The notes: generated by a model not told the origin, from the letters alone. A stretch of DNA of 64,000 nucleotides from Lachnospiraceae bacterium (GCA_902363835.1 CABJBM010000005.1:1-64000), one strand, 5' to 3'. Shown: positions 50,383 through 60,118, counted from the first letter of the stretch. Program-made: numbers and translations.

Positions 50383-50394
50383 TTATGAATAATA

Positions 50395-50432
50395 ATAAAG
50401 AGCAGTCTGTTTTTTTGCAGGCTGCTCTTTAT
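50395..50432. terminator. Hairpin between marR and the flavin reductase gene
   Basis: A stem of about 13 bp with one mismatch (50395-50409 with 50418-50432) encloses a run of T. There is no T-tract after the stem on the plus strand, so termination efficiency is doubtful. Confidence 0.5.
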
Positions 50433-50454
50433 CTATGTTGACAAGGAAACATAG
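50433..50454. promoter_or_regulatory. MarR operator 2
   Basis: CTATGTTGACAAGGAAACATAG is a 22-bp dyad (TATGTT / AACATA arms) that includes a TTGACA at 50438-50443. With TAATAT at 50461-50466 (17-bp spacing) that TTGACA may be the reductase promoter. Confidence 0.7.
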
Positions 50455-50468
50455 ATGTAGTAATATAG

Positions 50469-50490
50469 CTATGTTGACAAGGAAACATAA
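50469..50490. promoter_or_regulatory. MarR operator 3
   Basis: A second copy of operator 2, identical except for its last base, 36 bp downstream. It falls at the predicted start site. Confidence 0.7.
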
Positions 50491-50501
50491 GCGAGACCAG
50501 A

Positions 50502-50529
50502 CAATTATGTTTCTGAGAAACTATAATTG
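50502..50529 (+). promoter_or_regulatory. Dyad at the reductase start region
   Basis: An inverted repeat with one bulge contains TATAAT (50522-50527) and a half-site ATGTTT resembling the operators. It may be a further weak MarR site or leader hairpin. Confidence 0.4.
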
Positions 50530-50546
50530 TTTTAGGAGGACCCAAT

Positions 50547-51191
50547 ATGAAACTTATGGCCATATGCGGCAGTGCAAGAAAGCAAGGCAATACCGCTAAA
50601 ATGTTACGCCAAGTCATGAAAGGCGCAGAATCAGCAGGTGCTGAAACGGAATATGTAAACCTGTTTGACTTAACCTACACTAGCTGTATTAGCTGCTATG
50701 CCTGCAAATTAAAGAACAGTAAATCATTTGCCCATTGTACGCTCAACGACGATCTAAAACCTTTGCTGGAGCGCATTGAAAAAACAGATGCACTTGTGTT
50801 AGGTTCGCCTGTTTATTATGGAAACCTATCCGGCCAAATGCGTTCCTTTACCGACCGGTTGCTTTTCCAATATCTTGACTATGGCGGCAGGGGAACAGGC
50901 CCAAAACCAAAAGTTTTTAAAACGGCTTTGGTTGCGACAATGAATATGAATCGTGATGATTGCTTAAAAAGAGGAGTTTATGACTCTTTGGTATGGTTTT
51001 CAGAAGTAATAGGCCATACATTGGGCAGTTCTGAGCTGCTGACCTTAACAGATACCGTTCTGTTTGACGATTATTCAAAATACGTTTATCTGATGCCGGA
51101 CCTAGAAGAAAAGTCCCATCGTATTGAAAAGATTTCCCCAGAGGATTTGAAAAAAGCATTTGATTTAGGTGTAAGGCTTGTTTGTTCATAG
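50547..51191 (+). CDS. NAD(P)H-dependent FMN reductase / flavodoxin-fold protein
   Basis: The 214-residue flavodoxin-fold oxidoreductase starts with the FMN-phosphate loop GSARKQGNT, has SPVYYGNLSGQMRSFTDR, and carries a cysteine cluster CISCYAC followed by a fourth Cys ten residues later. Related iron-sulfur flavoproteins hold an [4Fe-4S] cluster with a similar but shorter spacing, so cluster binding is possible. AGGAGG precedes the ATG. Two MarR-type operators in its promoter imply induction with the adjacent regulator. Confidence 0.85.
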   Translation: MKLMAICGSARKQGNTAKMLRQVMKGAESAGAETEYVNLFDLTYTSCISCYACKLKNSKSFAHCTLNDDLKPLLERIEKTDALVLGSPVYYGNLSGQMRSFTDRLLFQYLDYGGRGTGPKPKVFKTALVATMNMNRDDCLKRGVYDSLVWFSEVIGHTLGSSELLTLTDTVLFDDYSKYVYLMPDLEEKSHRIEKISPEDLKKAFDLGVRLVCS

Positions 51192-51338
51192 ATGATTGCA
51201 TTGCATCGCTTTATAGTGGAAACCGGTGAAGCTGAAAAAGCCACCTGCCAATGTGAACATATGAAAAATCCGTCAATTGGCAGATGACTTAGGAGAGCAA
51301 ATGAAAAAATACAGAAGGATTGTTTCTTACGTAATTAT

Positions 51339-53510
51339 TTATTGGGAGATTTGGCTGTGCAAAAGGAATTCATCCAGCATGAGCTTTTCCGCTCCTGCCA
51401 GAACGGCGATTCCAATTCCATGTGGATCGTTAAAACGCCATCCAAGCTGCCGGTAATAGGAGCGGCTGAAGGAACAGCCGGAACCCTGGCAGACCCCGTA
51501 AAGGTCTCCTCTTCGGTTGATTACCCTTTTTTTCATCCCTTCCCATGCCAGATAAATGGCTGAAATACTTTCCCGGCACAGCTCTCCGTCTAAAATTCCC
51601 AGCCTGATTCCCCTGGAAAGAGCGCAGATGAACATGGAAGTGGAGGAGGCTTCTTCATAAGTGGAGGGATCGTCCAGAATCTGATGCCACAGGCCGTTTT
51701 CATCCTGTACCGGGAGAATGCCTTTTGCCATCTCAGTGAAGAATTCCGCTATGGCCTTATGATCCGGATGATCTGTTGGAAGGACCAGCAAAAGCTCTGA
51801 TAAGGCCATCAGGACCCAGCCGTTTCCGCGGCTCCATGGGATTTTATTCATTTTCTTATACTCCAGATCCACGATGTGGGACATGAGATTTTGTTCCGGC
51901 ATAAAGAAGTACTGCTTGAACAGAAGTGCCTGGCGGCAGGCCTCTGTTAAGTATTCCTCTTTTCCGCTTAACCGGGAGTAACGGCATAAAAACGGAATAC
52001 TCATGTACATATCATCAATCCACATGGTATTATCATTTCTGGAAAACACCATATCTTTTTCCCTGCGCTGACGGTGTTTCATAAAGTCAGCAATCACATC
52101 TGCCAGGGCGCGGGCCTGGGCAGTGGGATTTTGACGGTTGGCTTCCAGCAAAAAAGAGCCAAAAGAACCGCAGTCATCTAACTCAGTCAGCCAGCAAAGC
52201 TGGGTGTTCACACCTGGATAGCCGAATACGGATTTGTCATAAATGGAATAATCATACACATCTGCCGTCATTCTGGCGTATTCCTGTACATATTGAAGCC
52301 AGTCCGGCCGGTCAAGGTATTCCCCGGCTTTTAAAAGGCCGTAAAGAGTCACCCCGCAGGGATAGGTCCATTTTCCATATAATTCCTGTTCCGCAAATAT
52401 CCGCACAAAGGAATCCGGCAGATCCGCCTTCCAGTAACAGGTGCCCTTTGATCCCGGGTACACCTTATCCATGGCTGCAAAGTGGCTGACAGGAGGAACT
52501 TCCTCTTCAAAAAGACCGGTATAAATCCATTCTCCTTCATATCCCTTCACTCCTGCGCACAAAGGCAGATTGCCGCTTTCATCCTGAAATTCAATTGCAA
52601 GCCCGGTTTCTTCTCCTGCCTTCTTTTCACAAAGCAGGATGACCTCATATCTTCCTCCTGGCAGGGTCATTTCTTTTTCAAAGGCGCCTTCCGACCATTC
52701 TAAGGACAGGTTCCCGTTAATATAGACCTTAAGGGGCTGGTTTGAGCTTCCTTTTATCACGACATTGCCGGACTTTCTGTGGAAAAAACTGCTTTTGGCG
52801 GCGGCGGTTCCCTGACTGTCCCTGCCAAAAATCCGGGATAAAGAGCAGGAGGAGACAGGCTCCTCATATTGCTGCTTTGGAAACCATGAAAGTCCTTCAA
52901 AAGAACCGTTAACAAGGGCAGGGACATCCACCAATTCCCTGGCAACAGGGGCGCTGCAGACAAAGCCTGCCTGTCCCTTCCTTTCAGCCAAAGGCGCCGT
53001 AAAATGAGAGGGCTGCCACTGAGGCTGGGAATTGCGGAGAAAGAAGCCGAACCCGATTTCCGTTTTCTCTGTTTCCAACAGGAAATGGTTAAGTCCTGTC
53101 TCAAGAGGAATGGAAAATGTACAGCAGGATTTCAAGCCTTCCTGAGAAGGAGCGGAGTGGAATACTTTTTCTCCGTTTACCCAGCAGACAGTCGGCCCCC
53201 AGCATTGTATCTGAAACTGGGAGATGGTCTGGCTGTGGCTGTATAAACTGCCTGCTCCATAGCAGACCTCTCCAACAGCACCATGGAAAAAAAGGCTGCC
53301 AAAATCAAATTGATACCATCCTTTTGTATCACATGTAATGCCTGAGGTAAAATCCAGCCGGTACTGATAAGGCGCCTGGGGATTTTGTCCGATAAAGCGG
53401 TTGGCCATCAGGGTGATTACTTCACGATCCCGCTCTCCGTATACGTGGAAGGCGCTTTCTTCCCAAGGAAAGTAATTGTTATGGCTGGCTTTGCTGCTTT
53501 CGTATTTCAT
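51339..53510 (-). CDS. Glycoside hydrolase of GH105/GH88 type with N-terminal accessory domains
   Basis: The C-terminal half (about 365-715) fits the YteR/GH105 unsaturated glucuronyl/galacturonyl hydrolase fold: MWIDDMYMSIPFL with the probable catalytic Asp, HIVDLE, PWSRGNGW and EASSTSMFI. Such enzymes remove unsaturated uronic acids from lyase products of pectin or glycosaminoglycans by hydration. The N-terminal 360 residues are beta-rich and may form one or two accessory sandwich domains. At 723 residues it is about twice the length of YteR. No signal peptide, so it acts in the cytoplasm. AGGAGG precedes the ATG. It lies alone, without lyases or transporters beside it, but a carbohydrate ABC system lies about 7 kb away. 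Confidence 0.8.
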   Translation of the reverse strand: MKYESSKASHNNYFPWEESAFHVYGERDREVITLMANRFIGQNPQAPYQYRLDFTSGITCDTKGWYQFDFGSLFFHGAVGEVCYGAGSLYSHSQTISQFQIQCWGPTVCWVNGEKVFHSAPSQEGLKSCCTFSIPLETGLNHFLLETEKTEIGFGFFLRNSQPQWQPSHFTAPLAERKGQAGFVCSAPVARELVDVPALVNGSFEGLSWFPKQQYEEPVSSCSLSRIFGRDSQGTAAAKSSFFHRKSGNVVIKGSSNQPLKVYINGNLSLEWSEGAFEKEMTLPGGRYEVILLCEKKAGEETGLAIEFQDESGNLPLCAGVKGYEGEWIYTGLFEEEVPPVSHFAAMDKVYPGSKGTCYWKADLPDSFVRIFAEQELYGKWTYPCGVTLYGLLKAGEYLDRPDWLQYVQEYARMTADVYDYSIYDKSVFGYPGVNTQLCWLTELDDCGSFGSFLLEANRQNPTAQARALADVIADFMKHRQRREKDMVFSRNDNTMWIDDMYMSIPFLCRYSRLSGKEEYLTEACRQALLFKQYFFMPEQNLMSHIVDLEYKKMNKIPWSRGNGWVLMALSELLLVLPTDHPDHKAIAEFFTEMAKGILPVQDENGLWHQILDDPSTYEEASSTSMFICALSRGIRLGILDGELCRESISAIYLAWEGMKKRVINRRGDLYGVCQGSGCSFSRSYYRQLGWRFNDPHGIGIAVLAGAEKLMLDEFLLHSQISQ

Positions 53511-53813
53511 AAGGGTATCCTCCTGTTAAAAGAATAGGTTTCATAAAAGGTTTCCTGAGCTCCATATCTTACATTATAAAGGACTTTAGTGTTATAAATC
53601 TTATGTAATTGGGACTTTTTTTAATAAAATCATACTTTTGGCTACTTCTAAGAAGATTGGAATGTGATGGAAAAAATTGTTATAAAATTGTCTTTAACTA
53701 TTATAAAGAAAATGATAGAATAAACATGTCATTCTGCTATGATTAAATACAGATATCCTTTCATCATGGGCTAAGATAAAATATGGAAAATGATTAAAAC
53801 AGGAGGAGTTTAT
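53511..53813. other. Divergent promoter region between the hydrolase and VOC genes
   Basis: An AT-rich stretch with no gene. It must contain promoters for both directions. A TAGAAT near 53716 is a possible -10 for the VOC gene. No clear operator palindrome was seen. Confidence 0.45.
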
Positions 53814-54176
53814 ATGAGATTTTGCTGGAGCACTTTAAATGTTAAGAATTTAGAAGAATCAATCAAATTTTATGAGGAGATTATCGGTCTGAAGGTGGTC
53901 AGAAGATTCCCGGCCGGCCCTGGCACTGAAATCGCATTTTTAGGGGACGGAGAAACACAAATCGAATTCATCTGCAGCGGAGACAGGGAGATCCATGTGG
54001 GCGACGATATCAGCTGGGGATTTGAAGTGGAGTCTCTTGATCAGACACTTTCCCTGGCAAGGGAAAAAGGTGCGGCTGTCTTAGGAGAGCCGGAGCAGCC
54101 AAATCCCCTGGTGCGGTTTGCCTTTATAAGAGATCCCAATGGCATGAGAGTGCAGCTTGTGGAGAATTTAAGATAA
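53814..54176 (+). CDS. Small VOC/glyoxalase family protein
   Basis: The 120-residue single-domain protein has VOC-fold landmarks: STLNVKNLEESIKFYEEIIGLKVV at the start, IAFLGDGETQIEFIC, and FIRDPNGMRVQLVEN at the end. Lactoylglutathione-lyase-like members use two such domains per site by dimerising; substrate unknown. AGGAGG lies just before ATG 53814, which is preferred to the upstream in-frame ATG at 53790. The hydE gene follows 53 bp later on the same strand. Confidence 0.82.
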   Translation: MRFCWSTLNVKNLEESIKFYEEIIGLKVVRRFPAGPGTEIAFLGDGETQIEFICSGDREIHVGDDISWGFEVESLDQTLSLAREKGAAVLGEPEQPNPLVRFAFIRDPNGMRVQLVENLR

Positions 54177-54229
54177 GGAACGGGGAAAACCAGGCGGCAG
54201 TGGAAACTACAGAGCAAGGAGCAAAGAAT

Positions 54230-55267
54230 ATGAAGCGTTTGATTGATAAACTGTATGAAACTCATAACCTGGAAAAGGACGAGTTCATTTATCTGCTGGA
54301 AAATTATGATAAAGAGGCAAGCGAATATTTATTTTCCCTGGCCAGATCCTACAGCCAGGATCACTTTGAGAAAGAAGTTTATATCAGAGGTCTGATTGAA
54401 TTCACCAATTACTGCAAAAATGACTGCTATTACTGCGGCATAAGAAGAAGCAATAAGAATGCAAGCCGGTACCGGTTAAGCAAGGAGGAGATCTTATCCT
54501 GCTGTGAGTCCGGGTATGGTTTGGGCTTTCGGACCTTTGTGCTTCAGGGAGGAGAAGACCCTGCATTTACCGATGAGGTTATGGTGGATATTGTGAAAGC
54601 CATCCGGGAGGGGTATCCTGATTGCGCTATCACCCTTTCCATGGGGGAAAAAACCTATGACCAGTATTTGAAATATTATGAAGCAGGGGCAAACCGCTAT
54701 CTCCTCCGCCATGAAACGGCTGATGAGAAACATTATTCCATGCTTCATCCCCATTCCCTGTCCTTAGAAAACCGGAAGGAATGCCTGAGGAATTTAAAAA
54801 AGATCGGCTATCAGGTGGGCACCGGATTTATGGTAGGCTCTCCTTACCAGACCACAGCGTGTCTGGCTGAGGATCTGCAGTTTATTAAGGAGCTGTCTCC
54901 CCAGATGGTTGGCATAGGGCCTTTTATTCCTCATAAGGATACTCCATTTGCCGATTTTCCGGCTGGAAGCGTTGACCTCACCCTGTTTCTCATAGGGATC
55001 TTAAGGCTGATGCTGCCGGGAGCGCTGCTGCCTTCCACCACAGCACTGGGGACTCTTGACCCTAAGGGAAGGGAAAAAGGGATCTTATCAGGAGCCAATG
55101 TGCTGATGCCTAATTTATCCCCCATTGGCGTCAGGAAAAAATATGAACTGTATGATAACAAGATCTGTACCGGAGAGGAAGCGGCAGAGTGCAATGTCTG
55201 TCTGAGAAACCGTGTTGCCTCCATTGGATATAACGTGGTGGAAAAAAGAGGCGATTATAAAGAGTGA
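54230..55267 (+). CDS. hydE: [FeFe]-hydrogenase maturation radical SAM protein HydE
   Basis: HydE is one of three maturases that build the H-cluster of [FeFe] hydrogenase. The 345-residue protein has the radical SAM motif CKNDCYYC (Cys62, Cys66, Cys69) binding the SAM-coordinated [4Fe-4S] cluster, a TIM-barrel core, and a C-terminal CX7CX2C motif (Cys313, Cys321, Cys324) typical of the non-essential second cluster in HydE. This motif separates it from PylB and BioB. An AAGGAG site precedes ATG 54230. HydF, HydG and the hydrogenase are not in this window. The gene marks a fermentative anaerobe. Confidence 0.88.
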   Translation: MKRLIDKLYETHNLEKDEFIYLLENYDKEASEYLFSLARSYSQDHFEKEVYIRGLIEFTNYCKNDCYYCGIRRSNKNASRYRLSKEEILSCCESGYGLGFRTFVLQGGEDPAFTDEVMVDIVKAIREGYPDCAITLSMGEKTYDQYLKYYEAGANRYLLRHETADEKHYSMLHPHSLSLENRKECLRNLKKIGYQVGTGFMVGSPYQTTACLAEDLQFIKELSPQMVGIGPFIPHKDTPFADFPAGSVDLTLFLIGILRLMLPGALLPSTTALGTLDPKGREKGILSGANVLMPNLSPIGVRKKYELYDNKICTGEEAAECNVCLRNRVASIGYNVVEKRGDYKE

Positions 55268-55335
55268 GGCCCCAATAGCAGGACATATCCAGAACAATCA
55301 TTAGGAATATATGTACTTTAACGAGGAGAGCACCA

Positions 55336-56160
55336 ATGAAGAAAAGATTATTTTGGATAACGGTGGGGCAGTTTCTTGGGGCATGCACCTATTGCCAGAT
55401 ACTTAATGCAAATAATATAGTAGCTACCGGGTTTGGAGGACTTGCAGCGGTTATCAACCGTCTGACAGGCGCGAATATCCAGCTGCTCCTGATTTTTATG
55501 GCCCTGCCGGTTTTTTTATGGGCATTTTTTAAATACAGCAGGGATCAGATTTTTTATGCAGCATTCAGCTTCTTTGCCTTTACGTTTTATGTAGGAATCG
55601 TAAACCGGTTTCTGCCTCAATTACATACGGATTCCATAGCAGCAGCCGTCAGCGGCGGTGTTGCAGGCGGAATTGCCGGAGGCCTTGTCATGAAACAGGG
55701 AGTTGCCAACGGTCCGGAAGCCATTGTTGCATTATACTTAAAGGAAAAAAAAGGACTGTCCATTGGGGCATTTTACATGATCATTAACACTGTGGTCATA
55801 GGTTCATCCATTATATACGGAAATATGACGATTATCATTTACTCCCTCATCTATACGTATGTACAGAGCGTTGTAACGGATAAGCTGATCGTAGGGTTTG
55901 AAAAGTATTACACCGTGAACATTATGTCAGACCAGTATCTGGAAATAACACAGTTTATCCGGAATGAATTAAACAGAGGCGTCACTTTTATACAGGGCAT
56001 GGACACTTCCAATGTTAAGAAAAAGATGCTGGTCCAATCCGTAGTAAACCAGCAGGAATTAATCGCAATAAGAGAATATATAAAATCCCTGAAAGACGAC
56101 AGCTTTGTATGCGCAAGCAGAAGCAACAGCATTACAGGAAGAGGATTTGATGTTGAGTAG
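55336..56160 (+). CDS. YitT family membrane protein (DUF161/DUF2179)
   Basis: The 274-residue protein has about five membrane spans (residues 1-175; the motif NANNIVATGFGGLAAVINRLTG is typical of YitT/DUF161) followed by a cytoplasmic DUF2179 domain of about 80 residues with the RGVTFIQGMD segment. Function is unknown; transport of a small solute has been proposed for the family. GAGGAGAG precedes the ATG. A hairpin follows at 56280. Confidence 0.85.
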   Translation: MKKRLFWITVGQFLGACTYCQILNANNIVATGFGGLAAVINRLTGANIQLLLIFMALPVFLWAFFKYSRDQIFYAAFSFFAFTFYVGIVNRFLPQLHTDSIAAAVSGGVAGGIAGGLVMKQGVANGPEAIVALYLKEKKGLSIGAFYMIINTVVIGSSIIYGNMTIIIYSLIYTYVQSVVTDKLIVGFEKYYTVNIMSDQYLEITQFIRNELNRGVTFIQGMDTSNVKKKMLVQSVVNQQELIAIREYIKSLKDDSFVCASRSNSITGRGFDVE

Positions 56161-56279
56161 GTGAGAAACCCAGCGATTATTTAAGCCTGATTTATGGATA
56201 AAGTTTGGTTTTATCTCCAAACGTATACGGCCCATAAGGCGGAATCAGAAGAAAAGAAATACAAATAAACGGCATAAGA

Positions 56280-56322
56280 AATGCGGCCAGCAATGCGGCC
56301 GCATTATCTTGTGCGTTTTTTA
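56280..56322. terminator. Terminator between yitT and the minus-strand gene
   Basis: A perfect 9-bp GC-rich stem (56280-56288 with 56297-56305), with T-rich sequence on the plus side ending in TTTTTT about 10 nt later. It could serve both convergent genes. Confidence 0.6.
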
Positions 56323-56375
56323 GTTATTTTACCTGTCTGCTTAACAGAGGCCGGTTCAGTTTTATTTCAGTATAA

Positions 56376-56972
56376 TTACATCAGTTTAATGCGATAAGCC
56401 GTGGATTGGGGAGGAATGCTGGCGGTCTGGAAGTTCGCATGCTCAATCCTTACCATCTGCCCTGTCTTAAGGGAGGATAGAGGGATGATGTTACCGCTTT
56501 TATCCTGGATCTCCGTAGCCGGGGAAATTGCAAATCTCACCTGATCTAATTCATTGTTGGGATCACCGGTATTGAGGAGGCCGTTTTCAACGTCAACAGA
56601 AGCGACCCGGTCTATGGTTACGCGGAACAAAGGCTTCTGTACTATGGCAACCACCCGGTAGGCTCTTGATTGAGGGGGAATACTTCTTGTCATGGCGGCG
56701 GAGAATTCCGCATTGACCCACCTCCCCTTTCTGATGTTGCACAGGCTGATGGGGTCACCAAACTGATTGATTAAAATAGTATCCCATCCTACGTTTAATC
56801 GGAGCAGGTCAATATAGACCATATCATTCTGGCCGGGGGTCGCGTAGGAAACCAGGATGTAACCGGTCCTGCTGTTGGAAGTATACATATCTTCTACCAA
56901 GGCATTTTCTATGCGCAGGATGCTGCCGGTTTTGCTGATGCTTCCCCTTTTGCCTGTACTGGCTTCATTCAT
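56376..56972 (-). CDS. Unrecognised protein with two similar beta-rich repeats
   Basis: The 198-residue protein is not recognised. It contains two related units (about 55-110 and 145-198), each of the form D-x-x-G-x-x-I-x-L followed by a lysine/arginine-glycine turn, a VxxEHA/VNAEFS strand and the closing motif SIPPQSxAYR(I/V). No signal peptide, membrane span or Cys pair. The internal duplication and alternating hydrophobic pattern suggest two small beta-barrels. AGGGG precedes the ATG. It is a monocistronic gene beside a chemoreceptor; no function is proposed. Confidence 0.7.
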   Translation of the reverse strand: MNEASTGKRGSISKTGSILRIENALVEDMYTSNSRTGYILVSYATPGQNDMVYIDLLRLNVGWDTILINQFGDPISLCNIRKGRWVNAEFSAAMTRSIPPQSRAYRVVAIVQKPLFRVTIDRVASVDVENGLLNTGDPNNELDQVRFAISPATEIQDKSGNIIPLSSLKTGQMVRIEHANFQTASIPPQSTAYRIKLM

Positions 56973-57114
56973 ATAAATCCCCTAAAAGGCATGTGATTCT
57001 ATTAATCTTATATGCAGTCCCAGAAAAATATTCCGAAATCTGTAACCGGATGAAATAATCTTTACACAGGAACCGTTTTCCCTTATAAAATAAGGGCTGG
57101 AACAGGCTGTTTTC

Positions 57115-59163
57115 CTAACGCAATGAGGTGGTGTCTGCGATTTTAAAATTTGATACCTGCTTGAAAAGATTCTGCGCCTGGTTGGAAAGCTCGGTACTGG
57201 CGGAGGCGCTTTCCTCAGAGGTTGCGGAATTTGCCTGGATGCCGGAGGAGATATCCTCCAATCCAAGGACAATCTGGGTGATGGCATCAGACTGGGTTCT
57301 GGTGGCAGAGCTGATCCGTTCAATGGAACCGGAAATTTCATTGACTCCTTTGGCCGCCATAAAAAGCGTTTCCGCAGTATCATTTAAAATCTGGGTTCCG
57401 TTCTCTACGGAGGAGACAGATTCCACGATGAGGCCGGAGGTATTTTTTGCGGCTTCTGCGCTTTTGCTTGCCAGGTTGCGGACCTCATCGGCAACCACTG
57501 CAAAGCCTTTTCCGGAGGCTCCGGCCCTGGCAGCTTCCACAGCTGCATTTAAGGCCAGGATATTGGTCTGGAAAGCGATATCCTCAATGCTGCTTATGAT
57601 TTTGCCGATTTTGCCGGAAGAATCGCTGATCTGTTTCATTGCCTGCAGCATGCTTTCCATCTTCTGATTGCTGGCCTCCATATGGTTTTCCACGTTCTTG
57701 GCCTTTTCACTTGCCTGGGCTGCATGTTCTGCGTTGGATTTTACGTTATCTGATATATTTTGAACCATTGAGGTCAGTTTATCCATGGTACAGGCCTGTT
57801 CTGTGGTTCCCTGGGCCAGCATTTGGGCATTTTCCGAGATGGAGGAGGCCCCTGCGGAGACCTGGCTTGCGGAAGCGTGGATCTGCCTTAAGGTATGGGT
57901 AAGGGACTGCTTGATGTTGTCAATGGACCGCATCAGTTTGGTAAACTCTCCAGAATATTCCAGTTTCAGGGTAAAATCCAGGTTCCCTTCTGCGATCATG
58001 TCAAGGACCATGGAAAGTTCATTGATGTAATCAATATAGGTGCTGAGCCTGCCTGCGGTGTCCTTCAGAGATTTTGACACGTATCCGAATTCATTATTGG
58101 AGGCTGACTGGATGATTACGGAAAGATTTCCCCCACTGATCTCCTGGGATATGTCCTGAAGGCGTTTTAAGGGGCGTATGATCCGGCTGTTGATGAACAG
58201 GCAGAGCATGGCCAGCAGGATGAGGGTCATAATGATGCATAAAAGGATTAAATTCCGTCCAAGAGAATGCAGGTCCGAATACAGGACATTTTCAGGAGCT
58301 GCAATGGCGATGATCCAGTCACATTCCGGGATCCGGGTGTACCAGATGCCATAGGTCTGCCCGTTCTGTTTATAGGTTCCTGCGCCGGTTTGCCGGGTTA
58401 ATATTTCAGCTCCCAGGGCTGCCATGGAAGGATCCTTTTCCTCCTTTATATTCACCTTTAAGGCTTTGGAGCTATCTTCACTGGCAATATAAGTTCCGTT
58501 TGCATCGATTAAAAAAGCGGATCCTTCTGCATACGGCTTTATTGAGACCACCATATTCTGAAGAGCTGACAAGTCCATATCTGCTGTGGAGGCGCCTATA
58601 AATTTCCCGCTTTTATCATAGAGAGGGACAGAGGCGGTTACCATGGAGATTTTGGCAACATCATCATAATAAGGAGAAGACCAGACAGCACTTTTGTCCG
58701 TGTTCTGGACACAGGTATACCAATCCTGGGTGTTGTAATAAACCCCGTTTCCCAGGGAATAATCAGGAACATAGACCACCTGGCCCTCTTCCCTCATGCA
58801 GTAGCGTGAAAAATACTGGGTATTGGAATCCATCTGCCCGGGTTCATACCAGATCCCCGCTCCAAAGGTTTCCTGATTGGTGTTTACAAAGGAAGTCAAT
58901 ACATTTTCAAAATTATCTTCCTTCATGACATTGGAAGCTGATTCAAAGGATCTTGCCAGAAGCTCTGCCACCTTCTGGTTCTTGCTTAAGGATATCCGGA
59001 TGCTTTCCACCGCGGATGAAAGATTCTGCTCCATTTTCTCCTGGGTGCCTTTCCCTATGATGTTCTGGGCGGCTATGTAGCTTAGAAATGATAACAGGAT
59101 CATTGAGATTGCGATGATTGGAATGATAATTGCCAAAAATTCTGTCCGAACCGATCTCTTCAT
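57115..59163 (-). CDS. Methyl-accepting chemotaxis protein with double-Cache sensor
   Basis: The 682-residue chemoreceptor has a span at about 9-30, an extracellular dCache_1 domain (about 35-300; with [31 protein letters not shown] and GASTADMDL), a second span (about 305-328), HAMP and a signalling domain with the hairpin [19 protein letters not shown]. Its dCache resembles those that bind amino acids or small organic ligands, but the ligand is not clear. GAGGAGG precedes the ATG. It is distinct in sequence from the two receptors at 41.9-45.6 kb. Confidence 0.92.
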   Translation of the reverse strand: MKRSVRTEFLAIIIPIIAISMILLSFLSYIAAQNIIGKGTQEKMEQNLSSAVESIRISLSKNQKVAELLARSFESASNVMKEDNFENVLTSFVNTNQETFGAGIWYEPGQMDSNTQYFSRYCMREEGQVVYVPDYSLGNGVYYNTQDWYTCVQNTDKSAVWSSPYYDDVAKISMVTASVPLYDKSGKFIGASTADMDLSALQNMVVSIKPYAEGSAFLIDANGTYIASEDSSKALKVNIKEEKDPSMAALGAEILTRQTGAGTYKQNGQTYGIWYTRIPECDWIIAIAAPENVLYSDLHSLGRNLILLCIIMTLILLAMLCLFINSRIIRPLKRLQDISQEISGGNLSVIIQSASNNEFGYVSKSLKDTAGRLSTYIDYINELSMVLDMIAEGNLDFTLKLEYSGEFTKLMRSIDNIKQSLTHTLRQIHASASQVSAGASSISENAQMLAQGTTEQACTMDKLTSMVQNISDNVKSNAEHAAQASEKAKNVENHMEASNQKMESMLQAMKQISDSSGKIGKIISSIEDIAFQTNILALNAAVEAARAGASGKGFAVVADEVRNLASKSAEAAKNTSGLIVESVSSVENGTQILNDTAETLFMAAKGVNEISGSIERISSATRTQSDAITQIVLGLEDISSGIQANSATSEESASASTELSNQAQNLFKQVSNFKIADTTSLR

Positions 59164-59336
59164 AGATGTCCTCCTCGTGATCTTCCATTAAAGGAAAATA
59201 CTTGATATTTTATTACTATTTTATAACTTTTTTCTTAATGTTTCAATGCGATTCTTGTAAAATCCTGTAGAAGTTTGCGACTGCCGGACAGGTCTTTCAT
59301 GAGGAAAGGGAAAGCAAAATTTAGGGAGAAATATAA

Positions 59337-59365
59337 TTGTCCTTTTTGGATGGGCGTGATATTAT
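59337..59365 (+). promoter_or_regulatory. Promoter of the GntR-type regulator
   Basis: TTGTCC (59337-59342), 17 bp, TATTAT (59360-59365); the operator at 59370-59380 begins 5 bp later. Confidence 0.55.
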
Positions 59366-59369
59366 AAGA

Positions 59370-59380
59370 TGTATGATACA
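59370..59380. promoter_or_regulatory. GntR operator at its own promoter
   Basis: TGTATGATACA, a perfect 11-bp palindrome at the predicted start site, preceded by AAGA as in the site at 60328. Suggests autoregulation. Confidence 0.6.
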
Positions 59381-59410
59381 AATCAATGAGAGAGTTCAGA
59401 AAGGAGAAAC

Positions 59411-60118
59411 ATGAATAAGAATTCAATCACCCCTTTGTACCAGCAGCTTGCAGATGACATTAAGCAGCAGATTATGGAAGGCAGATTAAAGGAAAATGAC
59501 AAGCTCATGACGGAACTGGAATTCAGCCAGGCTTATGATGTCAGCAGAATCACGGTCAGAAAGGCAATTGAAATATTGGCTGACGAGGGATATGTGACAA
59601 AGCACCAGGGAATCGGTACTTTTGTGGCTGCTAAAAAGCTGAACCGGGTCATGAATAAGCTTTTAAGTTTTACGGAGATGTGTGAAAATGACGGGAAGAC
59701 AGCGTCCACGGAACTGGTTTCCCTGGAGTGGACATCAGCTTCCGTTTCCATCAGCCAGTATCTTCATATAGATGAAAAGGACCGTGTTTTAAAGATTGTC
59801 CGGATCCGCAAGAGTGACAGGGAGCCGGTCATGCTGGAAGAAGGCTATTTTCCGTCAAAGTACTCTTATCTCATGGGAGAAGATTTAACAAGCTCTGTTT
59901 ATTCCATCCTGCGCAGGCATGATACCGTGCCAACCCATGCGGTGAAGACTGTGGAAATATGTTATGCAACAAAAGAGGAAGCAGGATACTTAAAGGTGAG
60001 GGAAGGCCAGGTTCTCCTTTTGCACAAGGATCAGGTGATGGATGAAGAAGGCCAGGTTATTCATTACAGCAAGCTGATCATCAATCCGGAGCGGTATAAG
60101 CTGACCATCTTTACGTAA
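59411..60118 (+). CDS. GntR/HutC family regulator of the carbohydrate ABC operon
   Basis: The 235-residue regulator has an N-terminal GntR winged helix (about 1-70; SRITVRKAIEILADEGYV) and a C-terminal UTRA effector domain (about 85-230) ending with the YSKLIINPERYKLTI strand. In this family sugars or sugar phosphates bind UTRA. AAGGAG precedes the ATG. Matching palindromes at its own promoter and at that of the downstream binding-protein gene indicate control of both. Confidence 0.87.
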   Translation: MNKNSITPLYQQLADDIKQQIMEGRLKENDKLMTELEFSQAYDVSRITVRKAIEILADEGYVTKHQGIGTFVAAKKLNRVMNKLLSFTEMCENDGKTASTELVSLEWTSASVSISQYLHIDEKDRVLKIVRIRKSDREPVMLEEGYFPSKYSYLMGEDLTSSVYSILRRHDTVPTHAVKTVEICYATKEEAGYLKVREGQVLLLHKDQVMDEEGQVIHYSKLIINPERYKLTIFT

